Origin: Chryseobacterium gleum
GTDB lineage: Bacteria > Bacteroidota > Bacteroidia > Flavobacteriales_F > PHOS-HE28
Assembly (NCBI GenBank): GCA_945872795.1
Contig: CAMCAZ010000033.1
Span: forward strand, 1 to 41,615
Length of the DNA stretch: 41,615 nt
Reading direction: 5' to 3'
Shown: positions 17,579-24,787 of the stretch, one piece after another
Position numbering within the stretch: position 1 is the stretch's first letter
How the letters are laid out: each line of letters starts with the position of its first letter
Made by a program: the position numbers and the translations under genes
The notes under the pieces: model-generated
Seen by the model: only the letters and a program-made list of their open reading frames with translations
Told to the model about the DNA's origin: nothing
The model's database searches: none

Positions 17579-18529
17579 TCATGCGCCCAGTTCCCGCTTC
17601 AGGTTCAGCATCATGTCGTCCACCATGCCGCGCAGGTCGAAGGTCGGTTTCCAGCCCCAGTCGTGGTGGGCAGCGGAATCATCGATGCTGCTAGGCCAGC
17701 TGTTGGCGATGGCCTGGCGGTGGTCCGGGGCGAACTCCAGCTTGAACTGGGGCAGGTGCCGTCGGATCTCCGAGGCGATGTCCTCCGGACTGAAGCTGAA
17801 GCCCGCCAGGTTGTAGCTGGTCCGCTCCTTCACCTGATCGGCGGGTGCCTCCATCAGGTCGATGGTGGCGCGGATCGCGTCGGGCATGTACATCATGGGC
17901 AGCTTGGTGCCCCGGTCCAGGAAGCTGGTGTAGGTGCCGTTCTTCAGCGCCTCATGGAAGATGTGCACGGCATAATCCGTGGTGCCTCCACCGGGCGCGC
18001 TCTTCCACCCGATGAGACCGGGATAACGGATGCTGCGCACATCCACGCCGTAGCGTTTGTGATAGTAGGCGCACCACTGTTCGCCGGCCTGCTTGCTGAT
18101 GCCATAGACCGTGCTGGGCTCGGCGATGGTGTGCTGGGGTGTGTTGTCCTTGGGCGTGGTGGGACCGAACACCGCGATGCTGCTGGGCCAGTATACCTGC
18201 TTCAGCTTGCCTTCACGGGCCAGCTCCAGCACGATGAAGAGGCTCTCCATGTTCAGCTTCCAGGCGAAGGCGGGATCCTTCTCCGCCGTTGCGCTGAGCA
18301 GTGCGGCCAGCAGGTATACGTCGGTGATGCCGTGCTTTTCGATGATGCGCTCGATCCCGCGTCGGTCCATGGCGTCCACCATGGCGAAGGGGCCGTCCAT
18401 CTTCACCTGGGGTTCCTTGATGTCGCTGGCCACGACGTTCTCATTCCCGAAGCGGGCCCGAAGGCCTTCCACGAGTTCGGTACCGATCTGGCCACTGGAG
18501 CCGATGACGAGGATGCGTTTGGTGGACAT
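17579..18529 (-). CDS. L-threonine 3-dehydrogenase-like SDR
   Basis: This 316-residue NAD-dependent extended SDR has the nucleotide-binding motif GSSGQIG (10-16), then the acidic residue of VVASDIKEP that prefers NAD. The catalytic YxxxK is YGISK (Y142, K146), with PSSIAVFGP upstream. Sequence features such as DVYLLAALLSATAEKDP, MESLFIVLELAREGKLKQVYWPSS and VRSIRYPGLIGWKSAPGGGTTDYA match the bacterial UDP-galactose-epimerase-like L-threonine dehydrogenases (as in Flavobacterium), which oxidise threonine to 2-amino-3-ketobutyrate. ATG 18529 is chosen because a TACATTTG promoter box stands 21 bases upstream and the longer frame covers it. It is divergent from trhO. Substrate is inferred from the family only. 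Confidence 0.88.
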   Translation of the reverse strand: MSTKRILVIGSSGQIGTELVEGLRARFGNENVVASDIKEPQVKMDGPFAMVDAMDRRGIERIIEKHGITDVYLLAALLSATAEKDPAFAWKLNMESLFIVLELAREGKLKQVYWPSSIAVFGPTTPKDNTPQHTIAEPSTVYGISKQAGEQWCAYYHKRYGVDVRSIRYPGLIGWKSAPGGGTTDYAVHIFHEALKNGTYTSFLDRGTKLPMMYMPDAIRATIDLMEAPADQVKERTSYNLAGFSFSPEDIASEIRRHLPQFKLEFAPDHRQAIANSWPSSIDDSAAHHDWGWKPTFDLRGMVDDMMLNLKRELGA

Positions 18530-18550
18530 GATTGCAGGCTGATGGGGCGC

Positions 18551-18558
18551 CAAATGTA
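18551..18558 (-). promoter_or_regulatory. -7 box (TAnnTTTG) of the threonine dehydrogenase gene
   Basis: TACATTTG on the minus strand is a perfect match to the Bacteroidota -7 consensus, 21 bases before ATG 18529. Confidence 0.55.
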
Positions 18559-18606
18559 GCGCGCCACAGGGCACCTGAAGGGCGGAACCGGCCATACCCT
18601 TCCCCC

Positions 18607-18614
18607 TATCTTTG
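18607..18614 (+). promoter_or_regulatory. -7 box (TAnnTTTG) of trhO
   Basis: TATCTTTG matches the consensus exactly and is followed by CACACC and the ATG at 18621. With a normal -7 spacing the transcript would begin at or within a base or two of the start codon. Confidence 0.6.
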
Positions 18615-18620
18615 CACACC

Positions 18621-19799
18621 ATGGAAGCCCACGAACTGCGGAACAAGTACGGCCCCGAACAGCTGCGCGCCCGTTTGGAGGCCGAGGGCTTTCCCCGCAC
18701 CACGCTGAGCTTCTACCGCTACGTGCGCCTGGCCGACCCGGCGGCCCTTCGGAATGAGCTCTACGCTGAATGGGAGACATTGGGCGTGTTAGGCCGGATC
18801 TACCTGGCCGGGGAAGGCATCAATGCCCAACTGTCGGTCCCAGCACACCACTTCGAGGCCTTCCGAAAAGCGGTGGATGCGCGACCTGAATTCGTCGGAG
18901 TGCCCTTCAAGATCGCCGTGGAGGATGACGGCAAGAGCTTCCTGAAGCTGACCCTGAAAGTGCGTCACAAGCTGGTGGCCGATGGGCTTACCAATGATTC
19001 CTTCGAGGTAAGCAACGTGGGCCAGCATTTGGATGCCGAGGCATTCAACCGAAAGATCGCCGAAGGCGCGCTGGTGGTGGACATGCGCAACAACTACGAG
19101 TGTCTGGTCGGCCATTTTGAGGGCGCCTACCTGCCCAAGGCGGAAACATTCCGCGGGGCCATCGATGAGGTGGTCGAGATGCTGCGGCAGCAGCCCGCAC
19201 AAGTGCCCGATCAGGGCAACCGTAGCGTCGACCCATTGGGTCGACCTACCGCCACCACCGAACAGCCGGAAATACTGCTGTATTGCACCGGCGGCATCCG
19301 CTGCGAAAAGGCCAGTGCCTGGTTCCGCCACCATGGCTTCAGCAACGTGGGCCAACTGCACGGTGGCATCATCGACTATGCCCGTCAGGTGCGCGCCCAG
19401 GATCTGCCGAGCCTGTACAAAGGCCAGAACTTCGTGTTCGACGGTCGGCTCGCCGAGCGCATCACCGACGATGTGGTGAGCACCTGCTTCCAGTGCGGCC
19501 AGGCCAGTGACCGCATCACCAATTGCCAGCAGCACACCTGCAACATGCTGCTGGTGCAATGCGCGGCCTGTGCCACGAAGTATGCCGACTGCTGCACGCC
19601 CAGCTGCCGCGAGATCCACCTGCTGCCAGAGGAGGTGCAGCGCGAATGGCGGAAGGGAAAGCCCTCGGCCAGTGCCAAGATGAAGGCGATCCGCGACCCG
19701 GAAGCCCTGCGGCAGCGCATCCGCGAAGAAGAGGAATTGCTCGTGCTCAACGGAACGCTTCATCCGGAGTTGATGGAAATCATCCCCAAGCCCAAGTAA
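18621..19799 (+). CDS. trhO: Rhodanese-type tRNA uridine-34 hydroxylase TrhO
   Basis: TrhO (YceA family) makes 5-hydroxyuridine at the wobble base of certain tRNAs using oxygen. The 392-residue protein has the N-terminal acylphosphatase-like domain (LGRIYLAGEGINAQLSVP). The rhodanese domain follows with VVDMRNNYECLVGHFEGAYLP and the catalytic loop CTGGIRCEKA (Cys222). A cysteine-rich C-terminal part (CFQCGQ, NCQQHTCN, CAACATKYADCCTPSC) is typical of the longer YceA proteins. Unusually, about 25 residues (QVPDQGNRSVDPLGRPTATT) are inserted between the helix MLRQQP and the strand EILLYCTGG, where most family members have a short turn; the DNA there contains a palindrome. ATG 18621 follows directly after a TATCTTTG box. 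Confidence 0.93.
   Translation: MEAHELRNKYGPEQLRARLEAEGFPRTTLSFYRYVRLADPAALRNELYAEWETLGVLGRIYLAGEGINAQLSVPAHHFEAFRKAVDARPEFVGVPFKIAVEDDGKSFLKLTLKVRHKLVADGLTNDSFEVSNVGQHLDAEAFNRKIAEGALVVDMRNNYECLVGHFEGAYLPKAETFRGAIDEVVEMLRQQPAQVPDQGNRSVDPLGRPTATTEQPEILLYCTGGIRCEKASAWFRHHGFSNVGQLHGGIIDYARQVRAQDLPSLYKGQNFVFDGRLAERITDDVVSTCFQCGQASDRITNCQQHTCNMLLVQCAACATKYADCCTPSCREIHLLPEEVQREWRKGKPSASAKMKAIRDPEALRQRIREEEELLVLNGTLHPELMEIIPKPK
19227..19245. repeat. Palindrome inside trhO
   Basis: GTCGACCCA and TGGGTCGAC are perfectly complementary arms around a single T. Flanking GTAG and CTAC extend the symmetry if one base is bulged. It lies in frame within the extra segment of TrhO, so it looks like a small palindromic insertion in the coding sequence. 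Confidence 0.7.
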
Positions 19800-19819
19800 G
19801 GGCCGGAAATTTCCGGCCC
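19800..19819. repeat. Perfect 20-bp palindrome after trhO
   Basis: GGGCCGGAAATTTCCGGCCC begins directly after the trhO stop codon, 14 bases before the hmgA ATG. As RNA it could form a hairpin that attenuates or stabilises the trhO-hmgA transcript. No T-tract follows, so it is not a standard terminator. Confidence 0.6.
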
Positions 19820-19833
19820 CAACGCCCCCACCC

Positions 19834-20991
19834 ATGCCCATCTACCACAGCCTCGGCAAGATCCCCCACAAGCGGCACACCATCTTCAAGAACGGCAAGG
19901 ACCGCTTCTTCTATGAGCAGCTCTTCGGCACCATCGGCTTCGATGGCATGAGCACGCTGAGCTACCACACCCACCGTCCCACGATGGTGAAGGAGCTCCG
20001 TAAGCCGAAGGACGTGACGCCCAAGATCGCGATCGAGAAGAACATGCGTTCGTTGCGCCTGCACGGCTTCAAGACCAAGCCCGAGAAGGACCACTTGGCC
20101 GCGCGCAAGACCATGCTGGTGAACAGCGATTGCGCCATCGTGCTCGCGGCGCCGCAGGCCCGTAGCGTGGACTACTTCTACAAGAACGCCGATTGCGATG
20201 AGATGATCTTCATCCACAAGGGCAGCGGCACCTTACGCACCTTCCTGGGCAACATCGACTTCAAGTACGGCGACTACCTGATGATCCCGCGTGGGATGAT
20301 CTACACGATGGAGTTCAAGGACGCGGACAACCGCCTCTTCATCGTGGAGAGCCACCGCCCCATGTACACACCCAAGCGCTACCGCAACTACTTCGGCCAG
20401 CTGCTGGAGCACAGCCCCTTCTGCGAGCGCGACATCCGCCGCCCGAAGAAGCTGGAGACGCACGATGAGAAGGGCGACTTCGTCATCAAGGTGAAGAAGC
20501 AGAACATGCTGCACGAACTGGTGTACGCCAGCCACCCCTTCGATGTGGTGGGCTGGGACGGCTACAACTACCCCTACGCCTTCAGCATCCACGATTTCGA
20601 GCCGATCACCGGCCGCGTGCACCAGCCGCCGCCCGTGCACCAGACCTTCGAGACCGATGCCTTCGTGGTGTGCAGCTTCTGCCCGCGCCTTTACGACTAC
20701 CATCCACAGGCCATCCCCGCGCCGTACAACCACAGCAACATCGACAGCGACGAGGTGCTGTACTACGTGGACGGCGACTTCATGAGCCGCAACGACATCG
20801 GACCGGGCCACATCAGCCTGCACCCCGCCGGCATCCCGCACGGTCCGCACCCCGGTGCCATGGAGCGCAGCATCGGCAAGAAAGTCACCGACGAATTGGC
20901 CGTGATGGTGGACACCTTCAAGCCGCTGATGGTGACCGAGGAGTGCTTGAAGATCGATGACGGGAAGTACTGGAAGAGTTGGGTGGAATAG
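19834..20991 (+). CDS. hmgA: Homogentisate 1,2-dioxygenase
   Basis: This iron(II) enzyme opens the ring of homogentisate to maleylacetoacetate, the central step of tyrosine degradation. The 385-residue cupin protein is of the shorter bacterial form. Characteristic segments include CDEMIFIHKGSGTLRT, FGNIDF-like LGNIDFKYGDYLMIPRG, and PFDVVGWDGYNYPYAFSI. Iron ligands are expected in HSNIDSDEVLYYVDGDF (His and Glu) and the C-terminal HPAGIPHGPHPG (His). It follows trhO by 34 bases. The next gene of the pathway, hppD, lies beyond an inserted cassette that starts only two bases after the hmgA stop codon, so an hmgA-hppD operon probably existed before the insertion. Confidence 0.94.
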   Translation: MPIYHSLGKIPHKRHTIFKNGKDRFFYEQLFGTIGFDGMSTLSYHTHRPTMVKELRKPKDVTPKIAIEKNMRSLRLHGFKTKPEKDHLAARKTMLVNSDCAIVLAAPQARSVDYFYKNADCDEMIFIHKGSGTLRTFLGNIDFKYGDYLMIPRGMIYTMEFKDADNRLFIVESHRPMYTPKRYRNYFGQLLEHSPFCERDIRRPKKLETHDEKGDFVIKVKKQNMLHELVYASHPFDVVGWDGYNYPYAFSIHDFEPITGRVHQPPPVHQTFETDAFVVCSFCPRLYDYHPQAIPAPYNHSNIDSDEVLYYVDGDFMSRNDIGPGHISLHPAGIPHGPHPGAMERSIGKKVTDELAVMVDTFKPLMVTEECLKIDDGKYWKSWVE

Positions 20992-20993
20992 CG

Positions 20994-21024
20994 GATCAGA
21001 CAATTAGAAGATCAGACGATCAGA
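20994..21024 (+). repeat. Left inverted repeat of the cassette
   Basis: 31 bases built from repeated GATCAGA units (GATCAGAC ... AGATCAGACGATCAGA). They pair with 21521-21551 at 27 of 31 positions, mismatches lying at one internal position and in a central five-base block. Confidence 0.8.
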
Positions 21025-21039
21025 AAATTGGAATGGCCC

Positions 21040-21495
21040 ATGGACCTGAGGAACGTTGATATCAAGGAGTGGCAGAACGCACTGGTGCGTGAGGAGCTTG
21101 TTGCTCAGAGCAACGTTTCTGAGCCGCCTGCCTCATATCATGCGCGTTACAAGGACAATGCGATAGTATCGATGACCATTCAATTCGCGCTTGGCATCTG
21201 GGACTTGGCAGAAGAGCTTAAAGAGAAGAGGAAGTTCGCGGTTTCCAACCAGTTGTTCCGAAGCGGCACTGCCATCGGCGCATTGGTACGTGAGGCACAG
21301 AATGGTGAGAGCTTGAAGGACTTCATCCACAAGATGAAGATCGCATTGAAGGAAGCAGACGAGACGGAGCACTGGCTCTTACTTTGCATCGAACGGAACA
21401 TCCAGAGCGCGAAGACCTCCCTCGATCGCTTGATCCCGATCGTGCGGGTATTGAACAAGATCATTTCCACCAGCAACGAGAAATTGAAACACTAA
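21040..21495 (+). CDS. Four-helix-bundle protein (23S rRNA intervening-sequence type)
   Basis: The 151-residue product contains the conserved core of the S23/IVS four-helix-bundle family: QFALGIWDLAEEL, FAVSNQLFRSGTAIGALV, REAQNGESLKDFIHKMKIA, LKEADETEHWLLLC. Relatives are encoded within intervening sequences of 23S rRNA genes and as scattered chromosomal copies; a related fold is the accessory protein Avd of diversity-generating retroelements. Members are basic oligomers thought to bind nucleic acid, but no firm function is known to me. ATG 21040 is chosen over TTG 21028. The codon use is AT-richer than in hmgA and hppD on either side, and the gene is enclosed by 31-bp inverted repeats, both signs of acquisition. 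No reverse transcriptase or variable repeat is nearby. Confidence 0.9.
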   Translation: MDLRNVDIKEWQNALVREELVAQSNVSEPPASYHARYKDNAIVSMTIQFALGIWDLAEELKEKRKFAVSNQLFRSGTAIGALVREAQNGESLKDFIHKMKIALKEADETEHWLLLCIERNIQSAKTSLDRLIPIVRVLNKIISTSNEKLKH

Positions 21496-21520
21496 CGTGG
21501 GTCGGTGGCTCGGGCGATCG

Positions 21521-21551
21521 TCTGATCGTCGGATCTTCTGATCTTCTGATC
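21521..21551 (-). repeat. Right inverted repeat of the cassette
   Basis: 31 bases (TCTGATCGTC ... CTTCTGATC), the inverted partner of 20994-21024. The arm is nine bases from the hppD ATG. A further GATCG precedes it. Confidence 0.8.
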
Positions 21552-21560
21552 CCTAAGAAC

Positions 21561-22706
21561 ATGGCAACCGGATTGAAAGACGTCGACTACGGCCTGGAGA
21601 AGATCATGGCCGATGCACAGGATTTTCTCCCGCTCTTGGGCACGGACTACGTGGAACTGTACGTGGGCAACGCCAAGCAGAGCGCGCACTACTACAAGAG
21701 TGCGTGGGGCTTCCAGAGCCTGGCCTACGCGGGACTGGAGACGGGCATGAAGGACCGCACGAGCTACGTGCTGGTGCAGGACAAGATCCGCCTGGTGCTC
21801 ACCACGCCCATGACACCGGACAGCCCGATCAACGAGCACATCCGCAAGCATGGCGATGGCGTGAAGGTGATCGCCCTGTGGGTGCCCGACGCGAAGAAGG
21901 CCTGGGAGGAGACCACCAAGCGTGGCGCGAAGAGCTTCATGGAGCCTGTGCGTGAGGAGGATGAACACGGCTACGTGATCCGCAGCGGCATCCATACCTA
22001 CGGCGAAACGGTGCACATCTTCGTGGAGCGCGACAACTACACCGGCGCGTTCATGCCCGGCTTCAAGCCCTGGAAGAGCCACTACAACCCGAGCGAAACG
22101 GGGCTGAAGTTCATCGACCACATGGTAGGCAACGTGGGCTGGGGCGAGATGAACACCTGGGTGGATTTCTACGCCCGCGTGATGGGCTTCGCACAGCTGG
22201 TGAGCTTCGACGACAAGGACATCAGCACCGAGTACACCGCGCTGATGAGCAAGGTGATGAGCAACGGCAACGGCCGCATCAAGTTCCCGATCAACGAGCC
22301 GGCCGAGGGCAAGAAGAAGAGCCAGATCGAGGAGTACATCGACTTCTACAACGGTGCCGGCGTGCAGCACATCGCGGTGGCCACCAACAACATCATCGAA
22401 ACGGTGGGCGCGCTGAAGGACCGCGGCGTGGAGTTCCTCTACGTACCGCCCAGCTACTACGACACGGTGATGGACCGCGTGGGCGAGATCGATGAGGACC
22501 TGGCGGTGCTGAAGCAGCACGGCGTGCTGGTGGACCGCGACGACGAGGGCTACCTGCTGCAGCTCTTCACCAAGCCGGTGCTGGACCGTCCCACGATGTT
22601 CTTCGAGATCATCCAGCGCAAGGGTGCCAAGAGCTTCGGGAAGGGCAACTTCAAGGCGCTGTTCGAGGCGATCGAGCGCGAGCAGGAGAACAGGGGGACG
22701 CTTTGA
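21561..22706 (+). CDS. hppD: 4-Hydroxyphenylpyruvate dioxygenase
   Basis: This iron(II) enzyme converts 4-hydroxyphenylpyruvate to homogentisate, the substrate of HmgA encoded upstream. The 381-residue protein has two vicinal-oxygen-chelate domains. The iron triad is visible: H187 in FIDHMVGNV, H270 in GVQHIAVATNNI and E349 in TMFFEIIQRKG. The N-terminal domain begins with DYVELYVGNAKQSAHYY. ATG 21561 is chosen because it follows directly on the cassette end and matches the family N-terminus (GLKDVDYGLEKIMADAQDF). Its last 51 bases occur again, diverged, at 23068-23118. Confidence 0.95.
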   Translation: MATGLKDVDYGLEKIMADAQDFLPLLGTDYVELYVGNAKQSAHYYKSAWGFQSLAYAGLETGMKDRTSYVLVQDKIRLVLTTPMTPDSPINEHIRKHGDGVKVIALWVPDAKKAWEETTKRGAKSFMEPVREEDEHGYVIRSGIHTYGETVHIFVERDNYTGAFMPGFKPWKSHYNPSETGLKFIDHMVGNVGWGEMNTWVDFYARVMGFAQLVSFDDKDISTEYTALMSKVMSNGNGRIKFPINEPAEGKKKSQIEEYIDFYNGAGVQHIAVATNNIIETVGALKDRGVEFLYVPPSYYDTVMDRVGEIDEDLAVLKQHGVLVDRDDEGYLLQLFTKPVLDRPTMFFEIIQRKGAKSFGKGNFKALFEAIEREQENRGTL

Positions 22707-22720
22707 CCATTTCGAAGTAG

Positions 22721-23053
22721 CCTTGGATAGTTGAAGTCGGACTTCAGAAATACAAGGCAACTTCCTCACAAGTTCCTAGGCTTGTTCGACCCGAGGCGTT
22801 CTTCTGGCGCACGCAGGCCGGTGCCGAGGTGGATCTGTTGATCCGCAATGGCAACCAGCTGTTGCCTGTGGAGATCAAGCTCGGCACTACGATTGACCCG
22901 CGCAGCCTGGCCGGATTGAAGCAGTGCATGAGCGACCTCGGCCTGAAGCGTGGGTGGGTCGTGAACACGGCAGAGGAACGGCGCATGCTTTCGCCGGGTA
23001 TCGAGCAGGTACCTTGGCAGGCGATCGTTGCGGGGGAGGTAAAGCTGTTCTGA
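22721..23053 (+). pseudogene. C-terminal remnant of a DUF4143 ATPase
   Basis: From about 22784 the frame reads VRPEAFFWRTQAGAEVDLLI, then LLPVEIKLGTTID, ending WQAIVAGEVKLF. This is the C-terminal nuclease-like DUF4143 domain (the ExD...ExK pattern in AEVDLL and VEIKLG) of the AAA ATPases common in bacteria. The ATPase domain is absent: an in-frame stop lies at 22718-22720 and no start is found. The entry is therefore a decayed tail of a larger gene. It lies between the true end of hppD and a second copy of the hppD tail. Confidence 0.75.
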
Positions 23054-23067
23054 GCAGCGGCGACCGG

Positions 23068-23118
23068 GCGCTGTGCGAGGTGATCGAGCGGGAACAGGAA
23101 AACCGAGGCACACGTTGA
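23068..23118 (+). repeat. Diverged second copy of the hppD 3' end
   Basis: 41 of 51 positions match the last 51 bases of hppD (22656-22706), in the same orientation and ending in the same stop codon. Translated it gives ALCEVIEREQENRGTR against ALFEAIEREQENRGTL. It has no upstream gene, so it is a displaced tail. Confidence 0.8.
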
Positions 23119-23308
23119 TGCACCTTCGCTGACTCGGCCTTCGCAGCCTTGCTGCTTCGGCGAAGAAGGCAGCTTCGGCGGACAAAGGCAGGAGAACAGG
23201 GGGATGCTGTACGCGAATACCCGCTGTATACGCGGGGAAGGCGTTCCATTGGGGCGCCTTTCCTCTTTCGTTCCAGTGTTCGCGAACCACTTACCAGGCC
23301 CGCACAAC
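23119..23308. other. Gene-free patch with inverted repeats and a third hppD-tail trace
   Basis: The stretch contains nested inverted repeats at 23137-23170 (outer GCCTTC/GAAGGC, inner GCAGC/GCTGC). At 23188-23208 lie 21 bases matching hppD 22682-22702 at 20 positions (GCAGGAGAACAGGGGGATGCT). The rest shows no coding potential. It reads as recombination scar rather than regulatory DNA. Confidence 0.5.
23238..23260 (+). terminator. Weak hairpin before the ppk2 promoter
   Basis: AAGGCG and CGCCTT (23238-23243, 23255-23260) form a six-base stem followed by TCCTCTTTCG. It could end transcription arriving from hppD. Confidence 0.3.
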
Positions 23309-23316
23309 TACCTTTC
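23309..23316 (+). promoter_or_regulatory. -7-like box of the PPK2 gene
   Basis: TACCTTTC differs from TAnnTTTG only at the last base. It is followed by ACACC and the ATG at 23322, nearly the same layout as at trhO. Confidence 0.45.
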
Positions 23317-23321
23317 ACACC

Positions 23322-24215
23322 ATGAACAAGTCCTTCCTCCACGACCCCCGTGTGGTGGTCAAGAAACAAGGATCCTTCAAGCTGAAGGATCATGTGACGG
23401 ACATCGACACCCTGATGGAGAAGAAGGACCTGAAGGAGCTGCTGGAGAAGGACAAGGACCTGATCTCCGACCTGCAGGAGGTGTTGTACGCCGCGTCCGA
23501 ACGGTCGGTGCTGCTCATCTTCCAGGCCATGGACGCGGCGGGCAAGGATAGCTGCATCCGCCACGTGATGAGCGGTGTGAACCCGCAGGGGGTTCAGGTG
23601 CACAGTTTCAAGGCACCTTCCTCGTTGGAGCGCAGCCACGATTTCCTCTGGCGTCACGCCAAGGCCATTCCCCCGAAGGGATTCATCGGGATCCATAACC
23701 GAAGCCACTATGAGGAGGTCCTGGTGACCAAGGTCCACCCCGCGTTCATCCTGGGGCAGAACCTTCCTGGCATCCGCACGGAAAAGGACATCAACAAGAA
23801 GTTCTGGGAGCAGCGTTATGCGAGCATCCGCAACTTCGAGGAGCATCTGGCGGCCAACGGCACGGTGATCATGAAGTTCTTTCTGCACATGAGCAGGGAG
23901 CAGCAGAAGCAGCGTTTCCTGGAACGCATCGAGGATACCGAGAAGAACTGGAAGTTCAGCGCCAACGATGTGAAGGAACGGACCTTCTGGAAGGATTACA
24001 TGAAGGCCTACGAGGAGGCCATCCGCGAGACCGCCGCACCGCATGCGCCCTGGTACATCATCCCCGCCGATGAGCAGTGGGAAAGCCGGGCATTGGTGGG
24101 TCGCCTGTTACGGGAGCAGCTCCAGGCACTTGGCATGGTGCACCCGAAGTTGGACGCTGAAGGACTTGCACAGCTGAAAACGGCCAAGGCAGCCCTGCTG
24201 GCGGAGAAGAAATAG
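23322..24215 (+). CDS. ppk2: Polyphosphate kinase 2 family protein
   Basis: PPK2 enzymes transfer phosphate between polyphosphate and nucleotides, most often regenerating ADP/ATP or GTP. The 297-residue single-domain protein has the Walker A motif FQAMDAAGKDS (about 68-77), the lid and Walker B region GIHNRSHYEEVLVTKVHP, and the conserved IRNFEEHLAANGTVIMKFFLH and EKNWKFS-ANDVKER-WKDYMKAYE blocks. Length and the one-domain layout are normal. Subclass I to III cannot be assigned by eye with certainty; the short single domain fits classes I and III. The gene has its own promoter-like box directly before the ATG and is not clearly part of an operon. Confidence 0.92.
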   Translation: MNKSFLHDPRVVVKKQGSFKLKDHVTDIDTLMEKKDLKELLEKDKDLISDLQEVLYAASERSVLLIFQAMDAAGKDSCIRHVMSGVNPQGVQVHSFKAPSSLERSHDFLWRHAKAIPPKGFIGIHNRSHYEEVLVTKVHPAFILGQNLPGIRTEKDINKKFWEQRYASIRNFEEHLAANGTVIMKFFLHMSREQQKQRFLERIEDTEKNWKFSANDVKERTFWKDYMKAYEEAIRETAAPHAPWYIIPADEQWESRALVGRLLREQLQALGMVHPKLDAEGLAQLKTAKAALLAEKK

Positions 24216-24268
24216 GTTGTTCAGCACAGCCCGGGAAACGGAAGCGGCTGTACGATGGGCGCGGACCG

Positions 24269-24665
24269 GATAACTTCGCAGCTCCTTTTCCGACCCATGT
24301 ACCGCACCCATACCTGTGGCGAACTCCGCCTCCCTGACGCTGGCAAGACCGTGACCCTCGCCGGATGGGTCCAACGCACCCGCGACCTGGGCGGGATGAC
24401 CTTCGTGGACCTGCGCGACCGCTTCGGCATCACGAAGCTCAGCTTCAATAGCGAACGGGACCAGGCCCTGTGCGACCAGGCGAATAAGCTGGGCCGCGAA
24501 TTCGTGGTGCAGGTCACCGGTGTGGTGAAGGAGCGCGAGAGCAAGAACATCGCCACCGGCGAGATCGAGCTGGTGGTGACCGAACTGAAGGTCTTGAACA
24601 GTGCCAAGACACCACCCTTCACCATCGAGATCGATAGCTCGGTGGCGGAATACGTAGAGCAGTGA
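24269..24665 (+). pseudogene. 5' fragment of aspS (N-terminal anticodon-binding domain only)
   Basis: Positions 24269-24629 align with 27079-27444, the start of the complete aspS including its upstream TAACTTCG box. The ATG is 24297 and the frame stays open for 122 residues: [17 protein letters not shown] to [11 protein letters not shown], then 12 unrelated codons (SSVAEYVEQ) and a stop at 24665. Outside one block the copies differ at about four positions plus a six-base deletion (KN lost from SKNKNIATG); within 24434-24485 they differ at 16. The OB-fold alone cannot charge tRNA. It could be expressed, since the promoter-like region is kept, and the reading frame is intact despite the deletion. 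Confidence 0.85.
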
Positions 24666-24787
24666 CACGCAAGTGGGGGGGCGCGAACGCTGCGAGAATC
24701 CTGTTCAGACCACACTTCGGCAGGCAAAACACGTTCTTCTTATGGATGCGCTGAACGACCGGTGCGACGGTCGGGAGCCTTCCCCGT

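Larger units (their letters stand above)
20994..21551 (+). mobile_element. 558-bp inverted-repeat cassette with four-helix-bundle gene
   Basis: A segment bounded by 31-bp imperfect inverted repeats (27 of 31 positions pair) contains one gene, the four-helix-bundle ORF at 21040. The ends sit two bases after the hmgA stop codon and nine bases before the hppD ATG. Without it those genes would be about 11 bases apart. Interior base composition is visibly more AT-rich than the flanking genes. No transposase is present, so it would be non-autonomous, or it may act at RNA level like 23S rRNA intervening sequences. No clear target-site duplication is seen. That it is mobile is inference from structure. 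Confidence 0.6.

Noticed and set aside
21040-21495. Avd of a diversity-generating retroelement
   Set aside because: The fold is related, but no reverse transcriptase, template repeat or variable repeat lies in the window. The IVS/S23 assignment fits the conserved core better.
24226-24251. Terminator after the PPK2 gene
   Set aside because: ACAGCC/GGCTGT gives a six-base stem with a 14-base loop and no T-tract, too weak to call.
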